From Cryptomeria japonica (Eukaryota > Streptophyta > Pinopsida > Cupressales > Cupressaceae), in assembly GCF_030272615.1 (NCBI RefSeq), contig NC_081408.1, positions 607,546,173-607,610,172 of the forward strand: DNA of 64,000 nucleotides. Direction: 5' to 3'. Position 1 is the stretch's first letter. Each line of letters begins with the position of its first letter. Below the pieces are notes generated by a model that saw nothing but the letters and a program-made list of their open reading frames with translations, was not told the origin of the DNA and made no database searches. The position numbers and the translations under genes are program-made. Shown piece after piece: positions 22,067 to 33,243 of the stretch.

Positions 22067-23500
22067 CTAGATATTCTCTTCATTTCCTTCAACAGTTCTC
22101 TCGGTAAGACTTGTCGGTTGAACATAGACAAATTCATCATAATCTTCTAGTTCTTTGGAATTTCCTTCATCATTTCTTTTTGCAAATTCATCAATTTTCA
22201 CATTTGCACTTTCTACTATTTTGTTAGATGATTTGATCAAACATTTAAATGCTTTACTTCTAGAAGAATAACCAAGAAATGTTCCTTCTTCACTTTTCTG
22301 ATCAAACTTGCCATTTCTACAATCTTTGTGTACATAGCATCTACTTCCAAAGATTTTAAAATAACTTACATTAGGTTTCTTGTCATACCAGATTTCATAT
22401 GGTGTCTTCAAAGTTCCTTTCTTCAGTTGTACTTGGTTCAGGGTATAAATTGTTGTGCTTATTGCTTCTCTCCGAAATGTTTATGGCACATTCTTTTCAA
22501 TCATCAAGGTTCTGGCACAATCCACAATAGATCTGTTTCTTCTCTCAGTAATTCCATTTTGTTGTAGAGTTCTCAGTGCAAAGACTTGTCTTTTAATACC
22601 ATGATCATTGCAAAATAAGTTGAACTCATCAGATGTGAACTCTCCTCCTCTATCTGATCTAGGACATTTCAGTTGTCTTCCTATTTCATTTTCAACTCTT
22701 GCCTTGTACCATTTAAACATTTGAAGAGCTTCTGATTTTTCTTTTAAAAACATAACTGACATCATCCTTGAATAATACAAAATATTTATCACCATAATAA
22801 CTTTGAACTTTCATAGGTCCACAAAGATTAGTGTGCACAAGATCTAAAATTCCCTTAGAGGTGTAGGACTTACTTGTAAAGCTTGATCTTGTCATTTTAC
22901 CCATCTAGCATTCTCGACACATAGCATTCTCAGGTTTCTCAAGACTCGATAGACCTCTTACTCGGTGCTTCTTGCTTATTTTGATTAGATTATCAAAATT
23001 TACATGACAAAACCTTTTATGCCATAACCAGGTATCATCTATCTTTGCATACAAACATTTATTCCAAGTTGAGTCAAGGTGAAATGTGTTACCTCTTATT
23101 TGTGTCCCAGTAGTAGCTAACTTTCCATTCTTGTCATGAACTTTGACAATTCCTTTCTGAAATTCTATTTGATATCCTGTATTGTTTAGCTATGCTACAC
23201 TCAACAAATTATATTTCAAACCTTCAACCCAATAAACATCATTGCACTTTGCATTGTCAAGAAGTGTTATGGATCCTTTACCTTTTACTAGACATGGTGC
23301 ATCATTACCAAATCTTACATAGACACCATCATAATCTCTTAACATAACAAACTTGTGTTTATCACCTGTCATGTGATGTGAGCATCCACTATCTATGATC
23401 CAAGAATCATTAGTATTTATGTGAGATATTAGGGCTTTTTCTTCATACCTTTCTTCATCTGATCCATCTTTGATAGCCACATAAACTACTTCCTCTGTAT
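22067..23500 (-). pseudogene. Copia-1 protease end and integrase
   Basis: Protease WIIDSGCSHHMTGD lies near 23395 and LKYNLLSVA near 23195. The integrase zinc block (WHKRFCHVNF...CRECW) lies near 22910-23000. Core motifs: LVHTNLCGPM at about 22840 (first catalytic Asp replaced by Asn), PRSDRGGEFTS at about 22650 and NGITERRNRS at about 22555. The YEIWYDKKPN and CYVHK blocks of the C-terminal half follow. Several stops and at least two frameshifts break the reading. The variable linker to RT (about 22000-22067) is degraded. Confidence 0.88.
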
Positions 23501-23542
23501 CAGTTTCATCTGATTTATCATCATTGGATTCCTCATCGGTTA

Positions 23543-24526
23543 TTAAGCATGACTTTCTATCTCTTCTTCTGAAGTCTCGGTGTCCTCTGTAATGATTATC
23601 TTTCTATCTATAATCTCGGTAATCTCTCTTTTCAGTAGATTAGAAGCCATATGTCCTATCTTATCACAATTGAAACACTTCAAAGGTAGTTTTCCTTTAT
23701 ACTTACCTTTGCCTCTTGGTAACCTTCTGGCTAATAGTGCTTCAAACTCTTCTTGCTTTCTGATTTCCTCATACAATTTGTGTACTTCCTCCATGTTCTT
23801 ACAAAATCTTTCACTTGCTCCACTATGATCTCCTTCATAGTACTTATACTTTCTTTCATTGTAACCATTAGATTCATCAAGATGAAAAGAACTAAATGCA
23901 GATTCAACTTTATTTACCGAAGACCCACTATTATCAAAGTTACTTAACTCAAATGTGTGTAGCTTACCAATAGTAGCATCTAAAGAAACTGGCATATTGG
24001 GTATAGACCTTAATTCATTGATTGCAGAGACTCGGATTGCATAAGCTAGTAGAAGGGTTCTTAACAACTTACTTGTTATATCCATTTCTTCAATGGTTCT
24101 GCCTGCTCCTTTGATTTGATTGACAATCTCCTTTAGTCTTGTACTGTACTGGGTTATGTTCTCACCTTCATTCATCCTCATAGATTCAAGTTGTCCTCTT
24201 AGACTATCCATTTTTGCTCTTTGAATAGGTTAATCACCTCCATACACAGATATGAGCTTGTCCCACATTGCCTTTGCATTATTGCAACCTTCTAGATCAT
24301 TAAACTCTGAGTTAGTCAATGCAGATGTTATTTCAATCATTGCTTGGATATGTTCTTGATTTTCCTTTATATCTTCCATTGTTAATGGATAGGTGCTTGG
24401 TGTGATGAAATCATTCTCTAGATAATATACAACATATTCTCCAACTCCTGATAGGTGCAGCTTCATCCTTTTCTGCCATGTAGAGAAACTTGACTAGTTT
24501 AGCTTCAGTGCATCCCTCTTATACAT
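23543..24526 (-). pseudogene. Copia-1 gag
   Basis: The probable start is the ATG at 24526 (MYKRDALKLN), followed by in-frame stops at about 24490 and 24230. The same frame holds for the 222-codon stretch to 23543. The copia gag helical domain (YYLENDF...MWDKLISVYGG, MRMNEGENITQYSTRLKEIV) is clear. The single CCHC knuckle is CFNCDKIGHMASN with the last Cys lost. The C-terminus is acidic (EDTETSEEEIE) before the protease. Confidence 0.87.
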
Positions 24527-24577
24527 CTTTGGATCTTTGCCTCAAGTACCTTTAAACTTTTTCTTCCGGAGTCCAAA

Positions 24578-24591
24578 GCTCTGATACCAAT
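24578..24591 (-). other. Copia-1 primer binding site (initiator Met-tRNA)
   Basis: Minus strand TTGGTATCAGAGC follows the LTR end. It is a perfect match to the plant initiator Met-tRNA complement, unlike the one-base variant in Copia-2 and NA-1. Confidence 0.9.
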
Positions 24592-26108
24592 TGATAGTTC
24601 TGATAATTAATGATAAGTATAGATACTAAGCTAATAAGATGAGAGGGGGGGGGTTAATCATACAAACTTCATCTTCCATAAAAACATCAGATTCAACCTC
24701 GGTAACATATACTTCAGTAATATAACCAAAACTACTAAACATGCAAACTCAAAAGCATATGGGCATCATAATCCTCATAACACTAGATTTAACGTGGAAA
24801 CCCAAATAGGGAAAAACCACTGTGGAATTTTAAACCCACTAAGAAATATACTCTTCTAAAGTATGCTCAGTTAAAAGCAAATCCTGTTAAAGATTACAAA
24901 CACATTGCTAGATGTGACCCGGTTAAGGGATTTCCCTTAGATCTGTTAGGATCTTCACCTTGTTAGAAGTGACCTTGTTAAAGGATTTCAAACACTCAAT
25001 TAGAATGTCACCTTGCTAGAGGGTTTTACAAATAATACTATTAAGTCCACTCGGTTAAGAGATTTTCTATCACTTTACAAAATAACAGTAATAAAAATCT
25101 ATCTACAACTTCACATCTAAAATGCTAAAGCAGATTCTTATTTGCTCAATACAATAGGACTAATCTTGTCCATCTGCTAGGCTCTATACTCTGTTATTCA
25201 AATAGGTCTTCAAGCTTCTGTGGTCGGAAATCACTATGTAGCATCCCTGTGCATACACTTGCCCACATACATTGTTTATCAACAGTTCCTTATTTACAAA
25301 CAATTTGCCAACCACTTAATCTCCTTGATCACATTTTCCATGATCAATCATAGCCATCAGATCTTCAAACTTTGACCAGGTTCAATGTATCCTTCAATCT
25401 GAAAATGTTTTACCCCACCTTGGAACTTACATACATTTCTTGGAACTTGTGCTAGGGTATTGCAGTTCAATCCGAGTTGTAGATCTTCTTGCTGATTTTC
25501 CTTTGCCATAGATTCTTTAACAAACTTCATTCACAAAATACCAATCATTTAATCATAGCCAGCTCATCAGCTTCCTTCATTAAATAATGCTTTTATTCAT
25601 TCAATGCATTCTATTACTACTCGATTGTAACTCGATAAATACTAAACTTCACTCGGTAGACATACCGCATTCATTAATCGATAGTGATAACCTTAGGGTT
25701 TACCAACTAGGCTCCTTAGGGTTTACTGACTAGGTTCTTTGCTCGATAACATAGTATAGTATTAACCTTACAATCAATAACATATGTATGATATCAAACA
25801 ATCTAAACATCATGATCTCATCATTGTCTAACTCGGTAATAGTTGCCCATTGAATAACTTATTTCTCCTCTTATTCATCATATTCTTTCTGTGTCTTTTA
25901 CCGACATCTTTATACTCATCAAATCATACTTCTTAAGATATGGCAACATCATATTGAATTAGAAAATCAATTTCTTGACATCAATGACAAAATAATATTA
26001 TTAAGACAGTAAACATCCTTAATCAGTTATATCCATAATCATCAACAACCTTCTCAATATCCTTATTGAAATGCCAACAATCTCTCCTTATCTGTTATAA
26101 TGCCAACA
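24592..26108 (-). repeat. Copia-1 5' LTR (right copy, 1517 bp, extended end)
   Basis: It matches the 1463-bp left copy but is longer for two reasons: a short local duplication near 25705-25730 (CTTAGGGTTTAC repeated) and a 29-bp extension at the outer edge. The canonical end ATGCCAACA at 26079 is followed by ATCTCTCCTTATCTGTTATA and another ATGCCAACA at 26108, and the TSD TTCTC follows the second. The TATA equivalent reads TTTGTAAATAAGG on the minus strand, a change from TTTATAAATAAGG in the other LTR. Confidence 0.9.
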
Positions 26109-26113
26109 TTCTC

Positions 26114-28034
26114 TAGAGTAGCACTTTTGTAATAGAGAAATTTTAGGGTTGTAAATCCCACCATATGAACTAATTTTTTAAGAGGTTTTTGTAGGTCTAA
26201 TATTTTGTTGCAGGTTCCAAGGAGTTAAAGTAGATTTTGATTTCTTTTCTCAAAATTTTCTTTTACAAATGGACTTAAAAAAAGAACTAACATTTATTTT
26301 GCAAGGACCTAAAAAGAACCTCATCATTTCTTTGGTGTTTAAAACAATACCTCACTTTCTCTTTAACAAAAGGTTAATAATAACTACAAACAAACCTTTA
26401 TTTTTGCAAAGTTAGAAAGGATCTCACTTTTATTTTGGTGCAAACTAAAAAGAACCTCATCATTTCTTTGGTGTTTAAAACAAGACCTCATTTTCTATTT
26501 TGCAAAAAGTTAAAAACAACTACAAACAAACCTTTATTTTTGCAAAGTTAAAAAGGATCTCACTTTCATTTTGGTGCAAACTAAAAAGAACCTCATCATT
26601 TCTTTGGTGTTTAAAACAAGACCTCACTTTTTATTTTGCAAAAGGTTAAAAAGAACTACAAACAAATCTTTATTTTTTGCAAAGTTAAAAAGGATCTCAC
26701 TTTCATTTTGATGCAAAATAAAAATAACCTCATTGACTATTGGCTACACGATTTTTATTTTTTTTACCAATACACAATGTTATTTTGTTGACCAGGTTTA
26801 TTTTCCAAAGTTTTGAAACAAACATTTTTCTATGAAGGGCTTAAAAGAACACCATGCTTGTTGGAGCAACATCTCCAAAATAGGACTTAGAAAATCATTG
26901 CTGGAGAAAATAAAAAAGAACTTTGTTTACTTTGTCTTAAAGTGGTAGGTATATGCTTTCCCCTTAATTGGGTGATCAAAAACCCAGATCCACTTTTTAT
27001 TTGCTTTATTTACTTTCAAAGCATTAAAATATTTAGAGCTCCTACCTTCCCAAAGCCTCAAAAGGGCTAGTGTGAAGGGTATGACCCAAGTAGGGAATGA
27101 CTTTATCGCCAAGTTTACCAACCCACTATAATCAAATGTGGAGGCTAATGGAAATCCCCTCCAATAAAAGTGTGTATTTTATATCCTTCCCCTAGTATCT
27201 TTGTGATGTGAAAAGCCTTTGTTCTAAGGGTTGGGAAGCCTCTTGATTGAGTTTATTATTTGTCATGCCGAACAAAATCCTTACTACAAACCTTAGCATT
27301 AGAAGCTTTGAAACGAGTCAGTTGCCATGCATTGGGAATATCATAGTGCAAGGGTGGGGAAGAATCCACCCCCAAGATTACTCACCATATATCTCCCAAG
27401 ATAACTACTCAACTGTGAAGCAATTCACTTTGGGTTAATTTCTACCAAAAGGCCAAAAAATGGATGCCCTCTAAGGGGTGACAAGGTTGTTTGAGATGAC
27501 AGAGTATTGAGACTAGTGGGCTATGATATTTCCAATGACCTTTTGAATAAAAAGTCTATATGATGTGTTTTTTGTTGTAAATCAAACCAATGATAGCATT
27601 GAGGATTTGAAAACATCCTCACAAAACATACACTCAATGTTTAGCATAGGGATGGCCATTGTTTTCATGTGTGCTATGTCTTCTTGTCATAAACATTAAA
27701 ATATCTTACAAATCAATAAATACAAAAATCAAGTTCAAAACAAAGAGCAAAGAGCAACCTTAGTGAGAAGAGAATTTCTAAATCCAACTAAGCACCCTTA
27801 GAAAAAGGTATCATTTTTTCAACTATCTTGAGATCAAATTTCATCCAACAAAATTGAGGAGCATCAAAACAATGATCAGAGGTTCCACCATCCAACAAAT
27901 CCTATCAAAATAAATACCTAGTTAGGTTCTCAAGTTGTCAAATTAAGTTTTTACATCGTGAAAATTAACTCATATCATTTGACACACTTTATCGTGGAAG
28001 TGAATCAAACTAAATTTCTACTTGACAAGTAAAC
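26114..28034 (+). other. Gypsy-1 leader (5' UTR), with a 136-bp tandem array
   Basis: About 1.9 kb of non-coding sequence lies between the LTR/primer region (resuming after Copia-1) and the first ORF. It holds a 136-bp tandem repeat (26311-26720). The block GACCCAAGTAGGGAATGAC at about 27086 is shared with the Gypsy-2 leader (GACCCAAGTGGTAGCAGGG at about 32048), which supports homology of the leaders. No coding frame convinces. Confidence 0.7.
26311..26720. repeat. 136-bp tandem repeat, three copies, in Gypsy-1 leader
   Basis: Units starting AAAAAGAACCTCATCATTTC begin at 26311, 26447 and 26583, an exact 136-bp period, with a diverging fourth start at 26719. Copies are nearly identical by eye, apart from small changes such as AACAATACC versus AACAAGACC. 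Confidence 0.92.
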
Positions 28035-28469
28035 TTGAGTTTCCAAAATGAAGTATCCATATCCAACAACAACATCAACATTGATCATTTGTGTATGACC
28101 ACTCCCCACATTTTGAGAAGAAGAAGTCTTCATCAAAAGACTAAGTTGAAGAAGAGACAACCTAGTTCTAAGTCACTGACCAAGATGAGTAAATTTGTCT
28201 ATATCAACGATCAACTCTTTACATCACATCACGCATTCTTGTGTCATGTGCAGTTGTATATCCAAGGAAAAACCAATGAATTTGACAAAGAACGTTTAAG
28301 AAGTAGGGCTTACATTCAGAAAGAAGCATTCAACCAACACCTTCATAAGGGAGGAAGGATTAACCCCGCCTTGTTTCCAAAGTTTCTTATCACTTACAAT
28401 CAAGCTCGACCTAATCCATCAACTCCACCAAGAACCCTAATAGAAGAAGAAGAATTCATTATTGTATAG
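28035..28469 (+). CDS. Intact 144-codon ORF upstream of Gypsy-1 gag, function unknown
   Basis: An uninterrupted ORF runs from MSFQNEVSISNNN (apparent start codon context AAAATG-like is weak; an internal MSKFVYIND start is possible) to a TAG at 28467-28469. It is basic in the first half (ILRRRSLHQKTKLKKRQ) and ends in a Pro-rich then acidic tail (PSTPPRTLIEEEEF). It stops 8 bp before the ATG of the next, gag-like ORF in a different frame. A separate ORF1 of unknown function upstream of gag is known from Ogre elements, which makes that the favoured reading. It could equally be the displaced N-terminus of gag. I recognise no domain. Confidence 0.55.
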   Translation: MSFQNEVSISNNNINIDHLCMTTPHILRRRSLHQKTKLKKRQPSSKSLTKMSKFVYINDQLFTSHHAFLCHVQLYIQGKTNEFDKERLRSRAYIQKEAFNQHLHKGGRINPALFPKFLITYNQARPNPSTPPRTLIEEEEFIIV

Positions 28470-28477
28470 ATATATTA

Positions 28478-29948
28478 ATGCCCATAGTCACTCGATCTCA
28501 GAGAAACAAAAAAAATTTATCACAACTAGAATCAAGCATGAGTCATAGATTGTCCAATCCTTTTGATGAATATGTAAATATGGGAGAAACAAAGATCACT
28601 AAAGAAATTCTCCAAGAATGTCAAGAGAATGCAGCTTTCCAAAAACTTGTAGAAAAACTTATAGAAGTAGATAAGAAATAAAATCTACTCATGTTGACTA
28701 GTAAAGGAGTCAATATTCCTGAGGATTTTGACACAAAAAAATTAAGGGATACAGAGGGTGAGAACCTATGATTACAATCAAGAACAAATAAGAGAAGAAG
28801 AAGCGCACGATCAAGAAAACATACACAACCGAGATCACACCCATGAACAACATAACACTCATGAACAAGACCATACCCACAATCAAGACAATCTTAATGA
28901 ATGAGGGAAATCTCCCCATCAAAGGACAAATGCACCCCTAGCTATTGTTACACAATAACTCCAAACACTTCATAGACAAATGCAGGACATGCAACAAGGA
29001 ACCATAGTACAATACTCATTAGACAAAATTTGTCCTTATCCTTTTGATAGGAGATTGAACATGGTGCCTTTTCCCCAAAATTTAGATATACCAAAGTATG
29101 AAAAATAAAATGGTAAGAGTGATCCCCATGATCACATTCAAGAATTTTGTATTATGAGCTTGGAGTTCACTCTCACTGACACATACTTGATGAGACTATT
29201 CCCAAGAAGTTTGGGAGGGAAAACAATGGAGTGGTTGTCAAAACTTACACCTCCCATCAGATTATTTGATGAGTTGGTGAATAAATTCATAACACAATAC
29301 TCCTATAATATCCAACACATGATCACCATGCTTGATGTGTGCAATATGAAGAAAAAGAACAATGAAACATTCATGGTGTTTCTATAACGATGGAGGCATA
29401 TGGTCTCAAGATAGCCATGAGGTGTACCTGAAAAGGAAATGATGGATATATTCATAGACAATTTAAATAGTGAGATGAGTTATCAACTCAAACTACAATG
29501 TATACCATCTTTTACAAAATTAATAGAGAATGGTATCCAAGTAGAGGAATCTTCCATCAAGAAAGGAAGGTGTTAGTTTGTCAAACAATAACACCTTTAA
29601 CAATAAAAAAAATAACAACAACTCAGACAAATCCAAATTTTGGACTACAAAATGTTCTTAATGATGGGGTAGTCGATGCCAACAATATAAAGTCTAAACA
29701 ACCAGTGTTGCCTTTATCAGGTAACCCACCATCCAATAATGATCAAAGAAGTGCCAATCAAGGAACTAACACTTGTCAACACAATACCAACCAAGGAATT
29801 TCAATGTCAAACAACAACAACAACAACAACAACAACAATCACCAAGGCAACAACAATAACAATTACTAAGGGAACAACAACAATAACCAAGGGGGCAACA
29901 CTAACATTCCACCTCCCCCACATAGAAGAACATATACACCATTAGGAC
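28478..29948 (+). pseudogene. Gypsy-1 gag, 5' part
   Basis: It begins MPIVTRSQRNKK, an N-terminus usual for Tat-type gag, and has stops after 28681. The retrotransposon gag core lies at 29150-29460 (YLMRLFPRSLGGKTMEWLSK; DELVNKFITQY), homologous to 41430-41580 in Gypsy-2 (YLMRLFPQSLGDQAMEWFS). An Asn-rich, CAA-repeat segment (29808-29840) lies near the C-terminal part. It is broken by Gypsy-2 at CACCATTAGGAC; the knuckle and remaining gag resume at 53360. Confidence 0.85.
29808..29840 (+). repeat. (CAA)n microsatellite in Gypsy-1 gag
   Basis: About eleven CAA/AAC triplets encode an Asn run within the Asn/Gln-rich linker of gag. Similar imperfect runs flank it to 29890. Confidence 0.8.
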
Positions 29949-30718
29949 TGTAGACACCTAAAATTGTCCTATCTAATTAAATAAATATCCTTATTTATTT
30001 AATTATTTGAGCCCAATTCTTCTATTAATTGAATAAATCTTTATTTATTTAATTAATTCATTTATCCTCTTCTAGCCTTATTTCTCATTTAAATAAATAC
30101 ATTTATTTATTTAAATTGTTCTTTTCCTAAATTAAATAAATACTTTTATTTATTTAATTGATCCCACTTATTCTATTAATTAAATAAATAAAGGTTTATT
30201 TAATTCATTCCTTAGCCTTTTCTACCCATGACACATGTCATTCATCTATTATTTCCTACACTACCTACCCTCTCATTATTTTCTTATTTCCTCTACCTAC
30301 CCTCTAATCATAGCTGACCATTTATCTTTTACACCTCTCAATATTATCCTTCCATTTCTTATAGTGTCTTCTATATAAGGAGATGCTTCCTTCATTGTCA
30401 ACCCCTGACTACTCTAGCATTCAAACTTTCATATGCAATCAAGCCTACTTGCAACCACATTTCCATTCTTTGTTGAGCTCTTCAGCACACATAAAATCTG
30501 AGAGCAAATATATCAAGAAAGATCAATGGAGATAGGAAGAATGGAGATTCAAACCCTATTGGACATGTGATGGTATAATCTTTATGATTTCATTTGATTT
30601 GCATTGTCTTAGGTAATCTTCATATGTTATGGTGGATCTTTGTTGTTGTTAGGCTAGGGTTTTGTGTTTGAATTCATTTAGTCTTTCAATATTGTTGTTT
30701 CCACTTTCACCATATACA
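29949..30718 (+). repeat. Gypsy-2 5' LTR (770 bp)
   Basis: TGTAGACACCTAAAATTG ... CACCATATACA. The first 250 bp contain repeated ATTAAATAAATA/TATTTATTTAAT arms that can fold into hairpins. A TATA box TTCTATATAAGGAG lies at 30370-30382. The 3' LTR is near identical by eye and the same length. Confidence 0.95.
30370..30382 (+). promoter_or_regulatory. TATA box of Gypsy-2 LTR
   Basis: CTATATAAGGAGA lies about 340 bp before the LTR end and is kept in the 3' LTR at about 53008-53020. A plausible transcript start lies about 30 bp downstream. Confidence 0.6.
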
Positions 30719-30743
30719 TTTTGGCACACCCGGTGGGACATGG
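30719..30743 (+). other. Gypsy-2 primer-binding-site block
   Basis: TTTTGGCACACCCGGTGGGA follows the LTR end directly. Blocks of this form (GGCACRCCCGGTGGGAC) follow the 5' LTR in many plant Tat-type gypsy elements. The cognate tRNA is not identified here. Confidence 0.6.
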
Positions 30744-30864
30744 ATTTTTGTTAGATCTATGTTTTTTTTGCAGGTTTTTTTGACCCTATATTGTTGTTTT
30801 GTAAAACAATTTGGAGAATAACCTTGTGCAACTAGGGTTTTGGACACAAAATCAAGATCTTGGA

Positions 30865-31810
30865 GAGATTTGATCTGATCTCACAAACAAATTGAAATTT
30901 TTGCATCAAATGTTTTTTACAGGTTTGGGATAGTATCAAGAGCTCGCACTCAAATATTCAGATTTTTTGGAGCATATTTGAATTTTATATGAATTTATTA
31001 TGAATTTTCATAAAAAATTATTTTTGAGAGAAAATGAGCGAATTTGTCGGATTTTCTTATATTTTTTGAAAGCTCTCTGATTTATACACAGGCTCTGTTC
31101 TATTTGATTTTAATTTTGATGCAAAATATTTCCTAAAAAATTGGATCTTTAAAAAAATTTCGCATTATTTTGATCAGATCTCATAAACGGTTTTGCATTT
31201 TGGCATCAAATTTTTGTCACGGGTCAAGAACATTATTAGAGGTGCATAGTACAAAACTCATATTTTTTAGAGGATATTTGAAATTTCTATGAATATTTTA
31301 TATATTTTCATAAAAACTTAATTTTGAGAGCAAATTATCAATTTTTTTTTATTTTATTACATTTTTGGAAATCTCTCAGAATTATACACAGGATATGTTC
31401 TTTTTTATTTTAAATTTAATGCAAAATAATTCTTAAAAAATCGGATCTTTGAAAATTAGGGTTTTGCATTATTTTGCTCATATCTCACAAACTCCTATTT
31501 TTTGTAGAATTTTTTTTATGCAGGTTTGAAAGACCATCAGGAGTGTCTAGTAAAAATTTCAGATTTTTGGGATCAATTTTGCATTTTATATGATTTTTTT
31601 ATGATTTTTCATAAAAAATTAATTTTTGGAGCAAATTATCAAATTTTTTGGATTTTCTTACATTTTTGGAAATTTCTTGAAATTTTACAAGTGGTCATTT
31701 TTTATGATGAATCAGATCTTTGAATTGGTCAAAAAAATGCATTGTTGAAGGCCTCTATTTCACAAAGTCTTTTGGATCTAAAATTTACCTAACTTGTGTG
31801 CTTGCAGGAA
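30865..31810 (+). repeat. About 300-bp tandem repeat in Gypsy-2 leader
   Basis: The anchor TCACAAAC / TCATAAAC recurs at 30881, 31181 and 31485, and more weakly at about 31768. Each unit also contains GGATCTTT, a CATAAAAA.TTA.TTTTGAGAG-type block and an acquired or conserved TTTTACAGG / TATGCAGG pyrimidine-AG junction. The copies are quite diverged, so the array is older than the insertion. Confidence 0.75.
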
Positions 31811-32135
31811 GGGGTGATCATTTGAAACAATCCAAACTACTAAAAAATCTTTGTTATAAGACCTTGACAAGGATTTTATTTTGATATTTATTGTGTGCCT
31901 TGTTTTCATAGATTATCAAACACTTCAATTGGTGTACTAAAATTGAACCAATGTTTTTTGTGTCTTGGGCAATAGGCTCTTTTTGTTTAATCTCTAGAGG
32001 ACCTATCTTTTCATGTGGTCATTAGGACTGCTAGTGAGGAGAGAATGACCCAAGTGGTAGCAGGGAAAACCCATCCTCTTCCAAACCACTATAAACAACT
32101 GTATCCATGTTGAAAGCCATGGGTAACGTGTGCTA

Positions 32136-33243
32136 TGTTAGGTCCCGAAGACAACTGAGAGGGGGGGGGTGAATCAGTTGTTTAATAAATTCAAACCAAA
32201 AACTTATTAACCAACTTAATGCTTAATACTGGTAAACTAGTTAAGTATGCTGGTAGATAGTGTTAACAGTAAATTGCCATACCAGTAAGAATTAATGCAT
32301 GAAACATAAACACAAAGTCATCCACAACACATGACACCAATATTTGTATGTGGAAACCATGTAAGGGGAAAAACCATGCTGGGAATCCTTACCCACAATC
32401 AGATGATACTACTACTGATAGTAAGTGTACAAAGAGGGGTCTGCACATGCAGAAAGGCCACTGGCCTAGAGCTTACTACTCAATCACAAATGGGAGTCAC
32501 ACTGACTATAGTTGGATGGTTAAATCAAATAAGAATGTACGGTACAAAATCGCATCTTCATATACTGAATTCAGTACCAGTGTAATGCTGATATGCTTCT
32601 ACAAAAACCTAACTTCACCTTCAGATGATGTCTTCATGTATGCCTCTGCTTGATCTCACATATACCTTTGCTCAAATCTTTTTCGCATTCCACACTTGAT
32701 CTTACAAATAAGATCTTACATTTATACCATACCCTAAGACCAATTTTAGTAGGTCGGCTCTACAAGATATTACAATGAAACATTTTACAAATAATATCCG
32801 ATGTAATAACTGATTAAACATGTCGGCTTAATGCATTTACATCAATAATAAATCATCTTCATAGTATGCCATGCTGATCTGGAAAAGATAAACCTGCCGG
32901 TGTAACCCTAGATAACCTGGACCTATTTGCGGGTAAAAGCAAATATGCAAATAAGAATATATCAATGATTAGTACTTCAAAATAAAGTGTCTGCATGATG
33001 TCTTCGACATTACCAAGTGTCTTTCATGTCATTCCAGGTACCGGTGAACATTATATCCTGTCGGTTGATCATATACCAGTAACTATTGCACAGATACTAG
33101 TGAACATTATATCCTGCCGGTTGATCATATACCAGTAACTGTTGCACACATTACTGCTTGCCAGTGAATGTTGCTGGATCTCCAAAATAGGTGTATTTAG
33201 TAGGTGTTGACATCAATGACAAAACCATACCAAAATACCAACA
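32136..33243 (-). repeat. Copia-3 3' LTR (1108 bp)
   Basis: TGTTAGGTCCCGAAGAC ... AAAATACCAACA in plus orientation. It includes a duplicated block GAACATTATATCCTG.CGGTTG (about 33045 and 33102) that Copia-2 has only once. It carries the poly-G module and the GGAAACC...GGGGAAAAACC module (about 32350). Confidence 0.94.

Larger units (their letters stand above)
4166..26108 (-). mobile_element. Copia-1: Ty1/copia element, interrupted by Copia-2
   Basis: Complete LTR element on the minus strand: 3' LTR 4166-5628, 3' UTR, C-terminal RNase H 6016-6236, then after the Copia-2 insertion the rest of RNase H, RT, integrase, protease and gag (20588-24526), primer site (24578-24591) and 5' LTR (24592-26108). 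The flanking direct repeat TTCTC is perfect (4161-4165 and 26109-26113). Without its nested guests it is about 7.6 kb. Its target is the leader of Gypsy-1. Multiple stop codons, an altered integrase catalytic residue and a lost gag knuckle cysteine show it is dead. Confidence 0.93.

Noticed and set aside
32331-32653. Plus-strand ORFs of about 80-100 codons in Copia-3 LTRs (also 38029-38334, 12163-12393, 6405-6659)
   Set aside because: They recur at the same LTR position on the strand opposite to the element, with no domain; chance frames in LTR sequence.
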